NCBI RefSeq assembly: GCF_022385335.1
Contig: NZ_CP092431.1
Location: 3,224,001 to 3,288,000 of the forward strand
Source: Streptomyces deccanensis
Lineage (GTDB): Bacteria; Actinomycetota; Actinomycetes; Streptomycetales; Streptomycetaceae
Length of the DNA: 64,000 bases
Direction: 5' to 3'
Shown: piece after piece, positions 25,835 through 33,531 of the stretch
How the letters are laid out: every line of letters starts with the position of its first letter
Numbering within the stretch: the stretch's first letter is position 1
The notes under the pieces: generated by a model
Seen by the model: the letters and a program-made list of their open reading frames with translations, nothing else
The model's database searches: none
What the model was told of the DNA's origin: nothing
Position numbers and translations under genes: made by a program

Positions 25835-26881
25835 ATGACCGCGATGACCGCCAGTCTGGAGCAGCTGCGCCGCTGCCACTTCGGCGTCGACCTCGGGGCC
25901 GCGCGGACCCGGGTGTATGTGAAGGGCGCGGGCCTGGTCGTGGACCAGCCGAGCGTCGCCGCCGTGAACACCCGGACGGGCGCGCTGATCGCGGTCGGGG
26001 AGTTCGCGGAGAAGATGACGGGCCGTACGCCCGACTACATCCGGGTCGTCCGGCCCGTCGCCGGCGGCACGGTGGTCGACATCGAGATGGCCCAGCGGAT
26101 GCTGCGTCAGCTGCTGGGTGACCGGGTCCGCCGCAATCTGCGCCGCAAGCCCGTGCTGCGGGCCGCCGCCTGCACCCCGCACGGCGCGGACCCGCTCGCC
26201 CAACGCGCCACGATCGAGACCCTGGTGGGCCTCGGCGCCCGCCGGGTGGAGCTGGTGGACACCCTGATCGCGGCGGCGGTCGGCTGCGGTCTGCCGGTGG
26301 AGCAGCCCGAGGCCACCATGATCATGGTGTGCGGTGCGGGGGCCACCGAACTCGCCGTGCTCTCGCTCGGCTCGGTCGTCAGCGCGGTCCGCATCCCCGT
26401 CGGCGGCGAGACCATCGACCACGCGATCGTGCAGCATCTGCGGCTGCGCCACGAACTGACGCTGCCGAGCCAGTCCGTACGGCCGCTGCAGCTGGCCCTC
26501 TCCGGCAACGGCCTCACCCCGCACGGCCCGACCTCCACCGAGATCCACGGTCTGGACGTGGCGACGGGGCTGGCCCGTTCCGTGCAGGTGGACACGGCGG
26601 CCGTACGGGACGCCATCCAGACCCCCCTCACCGCCGTGGTCGACGGCATCGGCAAGGTGCTCCGCGACTGCCCGCCCGACCTGGTGGCCGACCTCGCCGA
26701 CCGCGGCATCATGATGGTCGGCGGCAGCGCCCTGCTCCCCGGCTTCGACCAGATGCTCCGCCACGCCACCGGGATGCCGGTCCACATCGCCGAGCGCCCC
26801 GACGTCTGCGCCGCGATCGGCGTCGGTGCCATGCTGGACGGCCGGATCGCGCCCATCAGCCTGGACCCGGTGGGCGACTGA
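25835..26881 (+). CDS. mbl: MreB-like actin homologue Mbl
   Basis: 348-residue actin-fold ATPase. Phosphate and adenosine motifs are recognisable but drifted from MreB: FGVDLGAARTRVYVKG (usual DLGTANTLVY), MVCGAGATELAVLSLG (usual GGGTTEVAV) and IMMVGGSALLPGFDQML. Streptomyces Mbl acts with MreB in spore-wall formation and is shorter or degenerate in several species. ATG 25835 follows GGGAGGA. The gene stands alone after the matB group; I see no clear -10/-35 in 25698-25834. The drifted motifs make weak or altered ATP hydrolysis plausible. Confidence 0.87.
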   Translation: MTAMTASLEQLRRCHFGVDLGAARTRVYVKGAGLVVDQPSVAAVNTRTGALIAVGEFAEKMTGRTPDYIRVVRPVAGGTVVDIEMAQRMLRQLLGDRVRRNLRRKPVLRAAACTPHGADPLAQRATIETLVGLGARRVELVDTLIAAAVGCGLPVEQPEATMIMVCGAGATELAVLSLGSVVSAVRIPVGGETIDHAIVQHLRLRHELTLPSQSVRPLQLALSGNGLTPHGPTSTEIHGLDVATGLARSVQVDTAAVRDAIQTPLTAVVDGIGKVLRDCPPDLVADLADRGIMMVGGSALLPGFDQMLRHATGMPVHIAERPDVCAAIGVGAMLDGRIAPISLDPVGD

Positions 26882-27064
26882 CCTACGCGCTCGCGCTCAC
26901 CCCGATCCCCGAGACCGCCTCACCGACGCCCCCTACGAACACTTTTCCGAACATGCCCGCGAGCGGCAGCACCCGGAGCGCACGAGGGCGGTCGGCACCA
27001 CGACGGTCACCCGGCGGTCGCCCCCGTGAGCCCATGACGCCCCACCGAACGCCCGTACGTGTCG

Positions 27065-27093
27065 TTCTCGCCGAAGTCCCCCGCCGCTAGGGT
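27065..27093 (+). promoter_or_regulatory. Possible promoter of the SLOG-domain gene
   Basis: A TAGGGT hexamer at 27088-27093 fits the Streptomyces -10 pattern TANNNT. The -35 at 17 bp upstream (TTCTCG, 27065-27070) is poor. The remainder of 26882-27064 holds nothing I recognise. Confidence 0.3.
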
Positions 27094-27130
27094 TACTTGG
27101 AGGAACACGGCCACGGAGGTGAGCGCGCGG

Positions 27131-27622
27131 ATGCCAGGGCCCGTGACCCGGATCGGTATCACCGGACACCGGGAGATCCCGGAGGCCGCCCTGTCCGCCG
27201 TACGCTCGGGCATCCGGGCGGAGCTGCGCGGCCGCCCCTCCGGCACCCGGGCCCTCAGCAGCCTCGCCGCCGGCGCCGACCAGCTCTTCGCGGAGATCGC
27301 CCTCGAGAGCGGCCTGCAACTGACCGCCGTCATCCCCGGTATGGACTACGAGACCCATCTCGGCGACGACCAGGTCCGGGCCGCCTACCGCCGTCTCCTC
27401 AAGTGCTGCGCCGAACGCGAGCAACTGCCGTACGAACGCACCCACGAGGAGGCGTACTACGCGGCCGGCCGGTACATCGTCGACCACACCGACCGCATGA
27501 TCGCCGTCTGGGACGGCGCCCCCGCCCGCGGCCCGGGCGGCACGGCCGACATCGTCGACTACGCACGTCTCACAGGCGTCCCGGTGACGGTCCTGTGGAG
27601 CCCGGGCGTACGCCGCGCCTGA
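27131..27622 (+). CDS. SLOG-superfamily (YspA/DprA-like Rossmannoid) protein
   Basis: 163 residues forming one Rossmann-like domain. Key motifs: IGITGHREIP at the first strand, ALSSLAAGADQLFAEIALESG, LTAVIPGMDYETHL, and near the end DRMIAVWDGAPARGPGGTADIVDYARLTGVPVTVLW. SLOG domains bind or process nucleotide-derived ligands and recur in conflict systems, often with SLATT membrane effectors. A SLATT-like gene lies convergently 50 bp downstream. RBS GGAGGTG before ATG 27131. Confidence 0.78.
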   Translation: MPGPVTRIGITGHREIPEAALSAVRSGIRAELRGRPSGTRALSSLAAGADQLFAEIALESGLQLTAVIPGMDYETHLGDDQVRAAYRRLLKCCAEREQLPYERTHEEAYYAAGRYIVDHTDRMIAVWDGAPARGPGGTADIVDYARLTGVPVTVLWSPGVRRA

Positions 27623-27672
27623 CCCGCCGCCGCCGGCCCGCCCCCTGCCGACACGTGGCGTCCCTCTCCCCG

Positions 27673-28587
27673 TCAGGACCCGAACCGCACCAGCCAGTCC
27701 GTGTGCTGCGGCGAGACCAGTCGCTCGGCCTCCGCGACCGCGTCGGCCCACCCGTCCTCCGTGACGGTGGTGGTCATGGTGACGCGCAGGGTGTCCAGAT
27801 CCTGTTCGACGAGCTTGTGCGCGTACGTGAGCGGGCGGTGCCGTCGTACCTCCTGCCAGGCGACACCGGCCGCGGCGGCGGCACTGAGGACACCGGTCGG
27901 GTCCCACCGGCTGCCGAGGACCCCCAGGGCCCGGGCCACGGCGGTGACCAGGGCCACCGCGGTCAGGGTGGTGGTGACGCCCGACCAGCGCACGGACGCC
28001 TGGTGCGCCTGCCCGGCCTTGGCGCCGTACCAGGCCAGCTGGTTGAGCACCCGGTCACGGAGATAGATGTCGCGCCGCGACGCGAACGTCTTGGCGCGCA
28101 CCGCACGCATCATCGGCGTGATCTGCCCGAGCCCGAGTTCGGTGACGGACTCGCGCGGGTCCTCCCAGCCGACCTTGCGCAGCTCACTGAGCCGTTCCTC
28201 CAGCCGTTCGGCGAACCGTGCCTCGGGATTGACGAGCTGTGAGGGGAACGGTCCCCCGTGGACCATGAACTGCCAGGCCAGCGACCTGACCACCTCGGCC
28301 GCCGCCCGGTGCGCCTGCCACTGCGCCCGCGCACGGCGCCGGGACACCCAGAAGCCGATCCCGATGGTCAGGGCGTACAGCACCGCCGCGACGGCCGAGG
28401 GCACCCGGCTCCCGACCCGCTCCGCCAGGGACGCGGTGGCGGTGGCGAGCAGCAGGACGACCAGTTGCATCCGGACGACCTTGAACGACTCACCCTGATG
28501 GGTCACCGCCTTCTCATCGCACACCTGGAACAACGGAGACAGATCTCGATCACTCACCGTAGTGCTGGGGCCGGGCGTCGCAGCCAT
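27673..28587 (-). CDS. DUF4231/SLATT-like multi-pass membrane protein
   Basis: 304 residues with two pairs of hydrophobic helices: about residues 40-58 and 64-82, and about 205-223 and 232-248. The first pair is followed by RRRARAQWQAHRAAAEVVRSLAWQF and the second by a helical tail, the layout of SLATT (SMODS and SLOG-associating 2TM effector) domains. Such proteins are proposed to open membranes when a nucleotide signal is sensed. Convergent with a SLOG gene and divergent from the fxs operon. A weak leftward promoter TTGACG-17-TTGGCT (28639-28611) is possible. Family call moderate. Confidence 0.68.
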   Translation of the reverse strand: MAATPGPSTTVSDRDLSPLFQVCDEKAVTHQGESFKVVRMQLVVLLLATATASLAERVGSRVPSAVAAVLYALTIGIGFWVSRRRARAQWQAHRAAAEVVRSLAWQFMVHGGPFPSQLVNPEARFAERLEERLSELRKVGWEDPRESVTELGLGQITPMMRAVRAKTFASRRDIYLRDRVLNQLAWYGAKAGQAHQASVRWSGVTTTLTAVALVTAVARALGVLGSRWDPTGVLSAAAAAGVAWQEVRRHRPLTYAHKLVEQDLDTLRVTMTTTVTEDGWADAVAEAERLVSPQHTDWLVRFGS

Positions 28588-28705
28588 GCAGACCTCATAC
28601 GGGTACCGGAAGCCAACGGAACGGTCATGCTCTCGTCAATCTTGAATTCGCGCCAGGCCGCCTGCCGGCGAACACGGCGGAGAACACGGCGAAGGACAGG
28701 CACCC

Positions 28706-28734
28706 TTTACCGTAGGAGGCGTGCGTGGTATAGG
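28706..28734 (+). promoter_or_regulatory. Predicted promoter of the fxs operon
   Basis: -35 TTTACC (28706-28711), 17 bp, -10 TATAGG (28729-28734). The expected start falls near 28741, leaving a leader of about 115 nt to fxsA that contains a 13-codon micro-ORF beginning with ATG 28741 and ending at TGA 28780-28782. Confidence 0.5.
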
Positions 28735-28856
28735 GCGTGCATGATAGAACCATGCCCTACAGTGTCGTCCGAACCTCAATGACCAGGCCCAAGCCACGGG
28801 ATCTCGTCGGCAAGGGACTGATGACGCATTGGTCTCTTGAGGAGGACGAGAAATCT

Positions 28857-29039
28857 ATGAACGTTCCGGGCACGAAGCCGATCCGCCGACCGGCCACGAC
28901 TCGACCGGCCACCCAGCGGACGGCCACTCTCGCGACGATCGACACGCGTGAGCCCCGCGTCCAGCGGTTCACCCGTCGCGTGACAGATGTTCGCGAGTCG
29001 GGCCCAGCCGGAGCGGGCGAGTTCAACTCGTCCATCTAG
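28857..29039 (+). CDS. fxsA: FxSxx-COOH RiPP precursor peptide FxsA
   Basis: 60 residues. The C-terminus is GEFNSSI, giving the signature Phe-x-Ser-x-x-COOH (F56, S58, stop after I60). The N-terminal leader is basic and Thr/Arg-rich (KPIRRPATTRPATQRTAT), then VQRFTRRVTDVRESGPAGAG before the core. In the Fxs group of three-residue cyclophane (triceptide) RiPPs the radical SAM enzyme links the Phe ring to the third residue. GGAGGA at 28841-28846 lies 10 bp before ATG 28857; longer in-frame starts are less well supported. It is immediately upstream of fxsB, with a stem-loop between. Confidence 0.88.
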   Translation: MNVPGTKPIRRPATTRPATQRTATLATIDTREPRVQRFTRRVTDVRESGPAGAGEFNSSI

Positions 29040-29056
29040 CTCCCGAGCACGACACC

Positions 29057-29097
29057 GAGACCCCAACCTTCTTGATCAACAAGGGTGTTGGGGTCTC
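29057..29097 (+). terminator. Strong stem-loop between fxsA and fxsB (attenuator or processing site)
   Basis: GAGACCCCAAC (29057-29067) pairs perfectly with GTTGGGGTCTC (29087-29097). The 19-nt loop has its own near-perfect dyad around TTGATCAA, so the structure can extend. No long T run follows, so partial termination or RNA stabilisation, giving more precursor than maturase, is the likeliest role. Confidence 0.7.
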
Positions 29098-29141
29098 TCG
29101 CCGCAGCCACCGGAGCGCGTCGGCGCGTACACTCCGGGAAA

Positions 29142-31307
29142 GTGACGGACTTCCGCGGCCAGCGATCGATCCAGCAACTGGTCCTCAAGGTGCACAGCCG
29201 CTGCGACCTGGCGTGCGACCACTGCTACGTGTACGAACACGCCGACCAGAGCTGGCGCGGGCGGCCTGTGGTGATCGCCGAGGAGACCCTCGGCCAGGTG
29301 GCCCGCCGCCTCGCCGAATACGCGGCCGACAGCGAACTGGAATCCGTCGCCGTGATTCTGCACGGCGGAGAACCACTTCTCGCCGGACCGGCCCGGTTAC
29401 GGCACATGTGTGCGGAACTCACCCGTGTATTGGCGCCGGTCACGACATTGGACCTGCGCATTCACACGAATGGCGTACAACTGAACAAGCGGCACTTGGA
29501 AGTCTTCCGGGAATTCGGAGTGAAGGTCGGAATTTCGCTCGACGGCGACCGTGTGGCGAACGACCGCCATCGGCTGGACCGCCGAGGCCGCAGCAGCTAC
29601 GACCGGGTCCTGCGCGCGATCGAGCTCCTGCGCCTGCCGGAGTACCGGGACCTCTTCCAGGGGCTGCTGTGCACGGTGGACGTGGCCAATGACCCGATCG
29701 CGGTGCACGACGCGCTGACCGCCCTCGAGCCGCCCCGCGTCGACTACCTCCTCCCGCATTCGACGTGGGACAACCCTCCTCCCGGACACGGCCGGGGGAC
29801 GCCCTATGCCGACTGGCTGCTGAAGATCTTCGACCGCTGGGAGGAGCAGGGGCGCCCCATGCCGGTCAGGACCTTCGACTCGGTGCTCAGCACCCTGCGC
29901 GGCGGCCCCAGCCTGACCGAGGCGCTGGGACTCGCCCCGTCCGACCTGGCGGTGATCGAGACCGACGGCACCTTCGAGCAGGCCGACTCCCTCAAGACCG
30001 CGTACGAGGGCGCGCCCGCCACCGGCTACGACGTCTTCCGGCACGGCTTCGCGGAGTTCGCCGAGCACCCCGGCGTCCGCGCCCGGCAGCTGGGCCTCGC
30101 GGGAGTCAGTGAGACCTGCCGTCGCTGCCCGGTCGTGGAGTCCTGCGGCGGCGGCCTCTACGCCCACCGGTACAGCGGGGAGCGGGGCTTCGACAACCCG
30201 TCCGTGTTCTGCGCCGACCTGCGGGGCCTGGTCGAGGGCATCGCCGAGCGGATCACCGACCGCGCGCTGCACCCGGCGGTCACTGACACCGAACGTCTCC
30301 GGCTGGCCCAACTGGACCTGAACCGGAACCTGTTGGCCCGGGTGAACACCGTACTGGCGGGTGACGCGGGCTGGGACGCGACCTGGGGGCTCCTGGTCGA
30401 GCTGGACTCCGACGCCGCCACCGCGGCCCACCTGGACGCCGTTCTCGCCCACCCGTACCTGCGCACCGTGCTGCTGCGTGCCCTGGACGGGCGCGCCGAC
30501 CTCCCCCGGCTGGCGGCGACCGCCCTGGCGGCCGCCGTGCTCGCGGAGACGGAAACCGCCCTCACGTGGTGGCAGCCGACCCGGGACCTGTACCTCCCGA
30601 CCCTCGGGACCCTGCGTCTCTCGGCTCCCGGACGGGTGGCGTGCGCGATCACGGCGGACGGTCTCCAGGTGACCGGAACGGACCGGGACGGCGGCGAACT
30701 GCACGTCGAGTGGCGCCCGTTGCGGTCGACGGGACCCACCGGCGAACCGCCGCTCCTCATCGACGACGCCGACCCCTGCCGTGACTGCTACCCGGTGCCG
30801 GTCGCACCCCCGCTGAGCCCCAGCGACCTGGCACTCTTCGGCAAGCGACTGCGCGCCGCCTACGACGCGCCGGAGACGGACGAGCCGAGCCGGCCGCCGG
30901 GCCCGGACCTGTCCCTGTGCACCACGATCACCCCCCTCGCGGCGGGCGGCGGACTCCGGCTGCCGAGGACGGACACACCGGGGGCCCTCGGGGTGGCGGT
31001 CGACATCGAGGCCGATGAGCTGGCCCGCGAACTGCCCCGACTGCTCCGGCGGTCCAGGCTCGCCGCGCTGCGCCAGGTGGCGGACCTGAACGTGCCGGGC
31101 ACGGGCGCCGGACGCCTCCTCGACGAGGCGAGCGAGGCCATCGGCCGGGCGACGGTGTCGACCGACCGGGCCGCCCGCAGCGAGGAACTGCGCCACGCCC
31201 GCCACACCCTGGACCGGCTCACCGCTACCCAGGATGCCCAACTCACCGAGTCTGGAGTTCACTTGGCGGAGGAACTACGAAGAGAATGGGTGACGCTGCA
31301 TGGGTGA
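29142..31307 (+). CDS. fxsB: FxsB radical SAM/SPASM cyclophane-forming maturase
   Basis: 721 residues. Radical SAM cluster CDLACDHC (Cys 21, 25, 28), then YVYEHADQSWRGRP, the GGEPLL motif (ILHGGEPLLAG), and a SPASM-type auxiliary cluster region CRRCPVVESCGGGLYAHRYS near residue 326. The C-terminal half (about residues 400-700) is the extra HEXXH-free helical/beta extension typical of FxsB fusions. It installs the Phe-Ser cyclophane in FxsA. GTG 29142 is chosen because the conserved domain starts right after it and a GGGAA precedes. It overlaps the next gene by 8 bp. Confidence 0.9.
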   Translation: MTDFRGQRSIQQLVLKVHSRCDLACDHCYVYEHADQSWRGRPVVIAEETLGQVARRLAEYAADSELESVAVILHGGEPLLAGPARLRHMCAELTRVLAPVTTLDLRIHTNGVQLNKRHLEVFREFGVKVGISLDGDRVANDRHRLDRRGRSSYDRVLRAIELLRLPEYRDLFQGLLCTVDVANDPIAVHDALTALEPPRVDYLLPHSTWDNPPPGHGRGTPYADWLLKIFDRWEEQGRPMPVRTFDSVLSTLRGGPSLTEALGLAPSDLAVIETDGTFEQADSLKTAYEGAPATGYDVFRHGFAEFAEHPGVRARQLGLAGVSETCRRCPVVESCGGGLYAHRYSGERGFDNPSVFCADLRGLVEGIAERITDRALHPAVTDTERLRLAQLDLNRNLLARVNTVLAGDAGWDATWGLLVELDSDAATAAHLDAVLAHPYLRTVLLRALDGRADLPRLAATALAAAVLAETETALTWWQPTRDLYLPTLGTLRLSAPGRVACAITADGLQVTGTDRDGGELHVEWRPLRSTGPTGEPPLLIDDADPCRDCYPVPVAPPLSPSDLALFGKRLRAAYDAPETDEPSRPPGPDLSLCTTITPLAAGGGLRLPRTDTPGALGVAVDIEADELARELPRLLRRSRLAALRQVADLNVPGTGAGRLLDEASEAIGRATVSTDRAARSEELRHARHTLDRLTATQDAQLTESGVHLAEELRREWVTLHG

Positions 31308-32082
31308 CGCCACTCGACCGCAGGGCCCGACGGCCCGTCTCCACCACGACCTGGCCGAGTGGGGCGTCCGCCCCGGAGGCGTCCTGATGGTGCACTCCTC
31401 GCTGAGCGGCACCGGCCTCGCCCCCGTCGCCGTACGCGACGCGCTGCTGAGAGCGCTGGGCCCCGACGGCACCCTCGTCGTCCCCGCCTTCACCCCGGAG
31501 AACTCCGACACCTCCCGCGAGTACCAGGCGTTCACGGACGGCATGACCGAGCGGGAGAAGGCCGAGTTCCGGGCGGGGATGCTGCCGTTCGAGAAGGACG
31601 CCACGCCCTGCCCGGCGATGGGCGCGCTCGCCGAGTGCGTACGCAGCACCCCCGGGGCCGTGCGCAGCGCCCACCCGCAGACCTCGTTCGCCGCACTCGG
31701 CCCGCGCGCGGCGGAGCTGCTGGGCGACCACGATCCGCGCTGCCATCTCGGCGAACGGTCCCCCATGGCCACGCTGTACGCGGCGGACGCCCAGATACTC
31801 CTGCTGCGCGTGGGGTTCGAGGTGTGCACCGCGTTCCACCTCGCCGAGTACCGGACCAGCCCGGCCCCGCCGACGCGGACGTACCGCTGTGTGCTGGAGG
31901 AGAAGGGCAACTGGTTCGAGTACGAGGATCTCGCCCTGTTCGACGGGGACTTCGGGGAGATCGGGGCGCAGCTGCCGCGTGAACTGATCGGGGTGCGGGA
32001 ATGGGCGGGGAAGCCCGTCCTCCTCCTTCAGATGCGGGCCGCTGTCGACACCGCGGCCCGGCTCATGTCCGGATATCGCTGA
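31300..32082 (+). CDS. Aminoglycoside N(3)-acetyltransferase-family protein in the fxs operon
   Basis: 260 residues of the AAC(3) (antibiotic_NAT) fold: VLMVHSSLSGTG, GTLVVPAFTPENSD, and the catalytic-His block SAHPQTSFAALG, then LLLRVGFEVCTAFHLAEYR. Members use acetyl-CoA to acetylate an amine. Position inside the fxs operon, with translational overlap to fxsB, suggests a tailoring or immunity role for the peptide rather than drug resistance (inference; I recall AAC(3)-like genes in other fxs clusters). Confidence 0.85.
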   Translation: MGDATRPQGPTARLHHDLAEWGVRPGGVLMVHSSLSGTGLAPVAVRDALLRALGPDGTLVVPAFTPENSDTSREYQAFTDGMTEREKAEFRAGMLPFEKDATPCPAMGALAECVRSTPGAVRSAHPQTSFAALGPRAAELLGDHDPRCHLGERSPMATLYAADAQILLLRVGFEVCTAFHLAEYRTSPAPPTRTYRCVLEEKGNWFEYEDLALFDGDFGEIGAQLPRELIGVREWAGKPVLLLQMRAAVDTAARLMSGYR

Positions 32083-32193
32083 CAAATGACGTGAAACAAG
32101 CCATGCGGTCACGGGGGTGGTCGGGCACATTGTTGGTTCCGGCCAGATGACTCTCCGGCGGGGGAACAGAGGGCATCGACAGGCGGGGGGCGC

Positions 32194-33531
32194 GTGAACA
32201 GACATGTACGAGGGCGAGGCGCACCGGACAACCGGCCCTACTTCTTCCTGAGCTATGCCCACACTCCGTCCGGGCCCGACAGCAAGGACCCGGACCACTG
32301 GGTCTACCAGCTCTACAAGGACCTGTGCGCCGACATCCTGGCCATCACCGATCTGCCGGCGGGCACCCCCCCGGGCTTCATGGACCGGGAGATGCGCTCG
32401 GGAGAGGGCTGGCCGGTCCGGCTCAGCGACAACCTGGCGCACTGCCGGGTGTTCGTGCCGCTGTACTCCCCGCGGTACTTCAGCAGCGAGGCCTGCGGTC
32501 GGGAATGGTTCGCCTTCAGCGACCGCATACGCCAGGCCCGGGACGCGGGCGCCGGCGACATCCCGGCGATCGTGCCGGCGCTGTGGAGTCGCGTCGGCAT
32601 GGACCGGCTGCCCGAGTCGGTGCGCCATCTGCAGGTGGAGCGCAACGCGTTCCCGGAGCGCTATCTGGACCACGGGATCTACGGGCTGATCAAACTGCAG
32701 CGGCTGCGGGACGAGTACGACGAGACGGTCTTCATGCTCGCCCAGCGCATCGTGCAGGTCGCCGAGGAGACGCCGCTGCCGTCGAGCACCCCTCGGCCGT
32801 TCGAGTCCACGCCGAGCGCCTTCGCTCCCCCGGGGGACGGACCCCGCCGTATCCATCTGACCGTGGCGGCCCCCGCCCGTCACCTGGTCCCGGAAGCCCG
32901 CAGGAACGGCCTCTACGGCGAGAGCGCACTGCAGTGGAACCCCTACGGTGACGAGACACCACGGCCCATCGCCACGCTGGCGGAGGAACTGATCCGCTCG
33001 CTGGACTACCGGATCACCGTCTCCGACTTCGACAACGAGGACCCGACCACCGACGACCTGGCGGCCGGCGGGTCCGACGGACAGCCCGGGGCCGAGGAGC
33101 CCGCGACCGGCCACCCGGCGATCCTGCTGGTCGACTGCTGGGCGGTCCTCGACGAGGACCGGCGGCGCAGGCTCAAGGCGTTCGACGCGAACGCCCGCCC
33201 CTGGGTCGGCGCGATCGTCCCCTGGAACCACAGCGACGAGGAGTGCCACGGCGCGGAAGGACGGCAGGTCAAGGCGAAGCTGGAACGCACCCTCCCCCTG
33301 ATCCTGGAGCGGGGGCGCCGCACCGACTGCCGGATCGCGGCCAACGGCGTGCCCTCGCTCCAGGTGTTCGCCGACGTGCTGCCGGCTCTGGCGGCGCACA
33401 CGACCCGGCAGTACCTCAGGCACGCGCAGGCGCATCCGCCCGAGGGCCCACAGCTGCCGAAGCCCCGCCTCATGGGCCCCACCTACCCGCAGCAGCCCGC
33501 CGCGGGTTCCGATCACGGAGGAGAAGCATGA
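32194..33531 (+). CDS. fxsC: TIR-like protein FxsC
   Basis: 445 residues. The N-terminal 200 residues form a TIR-like domain starting PYFFLSYAHTP, with CRVFVPLYSPRYFSSEACGREW and AIVPALWSR. After a Pro-rich linker (about 200-220) a second alpha/beta domain follows (IHLTVAAPARHLVPEARR to AILLVDCWAVLDE) of unknown type. FxsC is a standard member of FxSxx systems; TIR domains bind or hydrolyse NAD or act as adaptors. GTG 32194 has a G-rich sequence upstream. The 111-bp gap after the acetyltransferase may hold an internal promoter, but I see no clear one. The stop overlaps fxsT. Confidence 0.88.
   Translation: MNRHVRGRGAPDNRPYFFLSYAHTPSGPDSKDPDHWVYQLYKDLCADILAITDLPAGTPPGFMDREMRSGEGWPVRLSDNLAHCRVFVPLYSPRYFSSEACGREWFAFSDRIRQARDAGAGDIPAIVPALWSRVGMDRLPESVRHLQVERNAFPERYLDHGIYGLIKLQRLRDEYDETVFMLAQRIVQVAEETPLPSSTPRPFESTPSAFAPPGDGPRRIHLTVAAPARHLVPEARRNGLYGESALQWNPYGDETPRPIATLAEELIRSLDYRITVSDFDNEDPTTDDLAAGGSDGQPGAEEPATGHPAILLVDCWAVLDEDRRRRLKAFDANARPWVGAIVPWNHSDEECHGAEGRQVKAKLERTLPLILERGRRTDCRIAANGVPSLQVFADVLPALAAHTTRQYLRHAQAHPPEGPQLPKPRLMGPTYPQQPAAGSDHGGEA

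Noticed and set aside
28737..28856. An upstream extension of FxsA by 40 residues in the same frame
   Set aside because: A good ribosome-binding site lies just before ATG 28857 and the extension overlaps the predicted transcription start.
31300..32082. Annotating the AAC(3)-like gene as an aminoglycoside resistance determinant
   Set aside because: It overlaps fxsB and lies in a RiPP operon. The family fold does not by itself show resistance.
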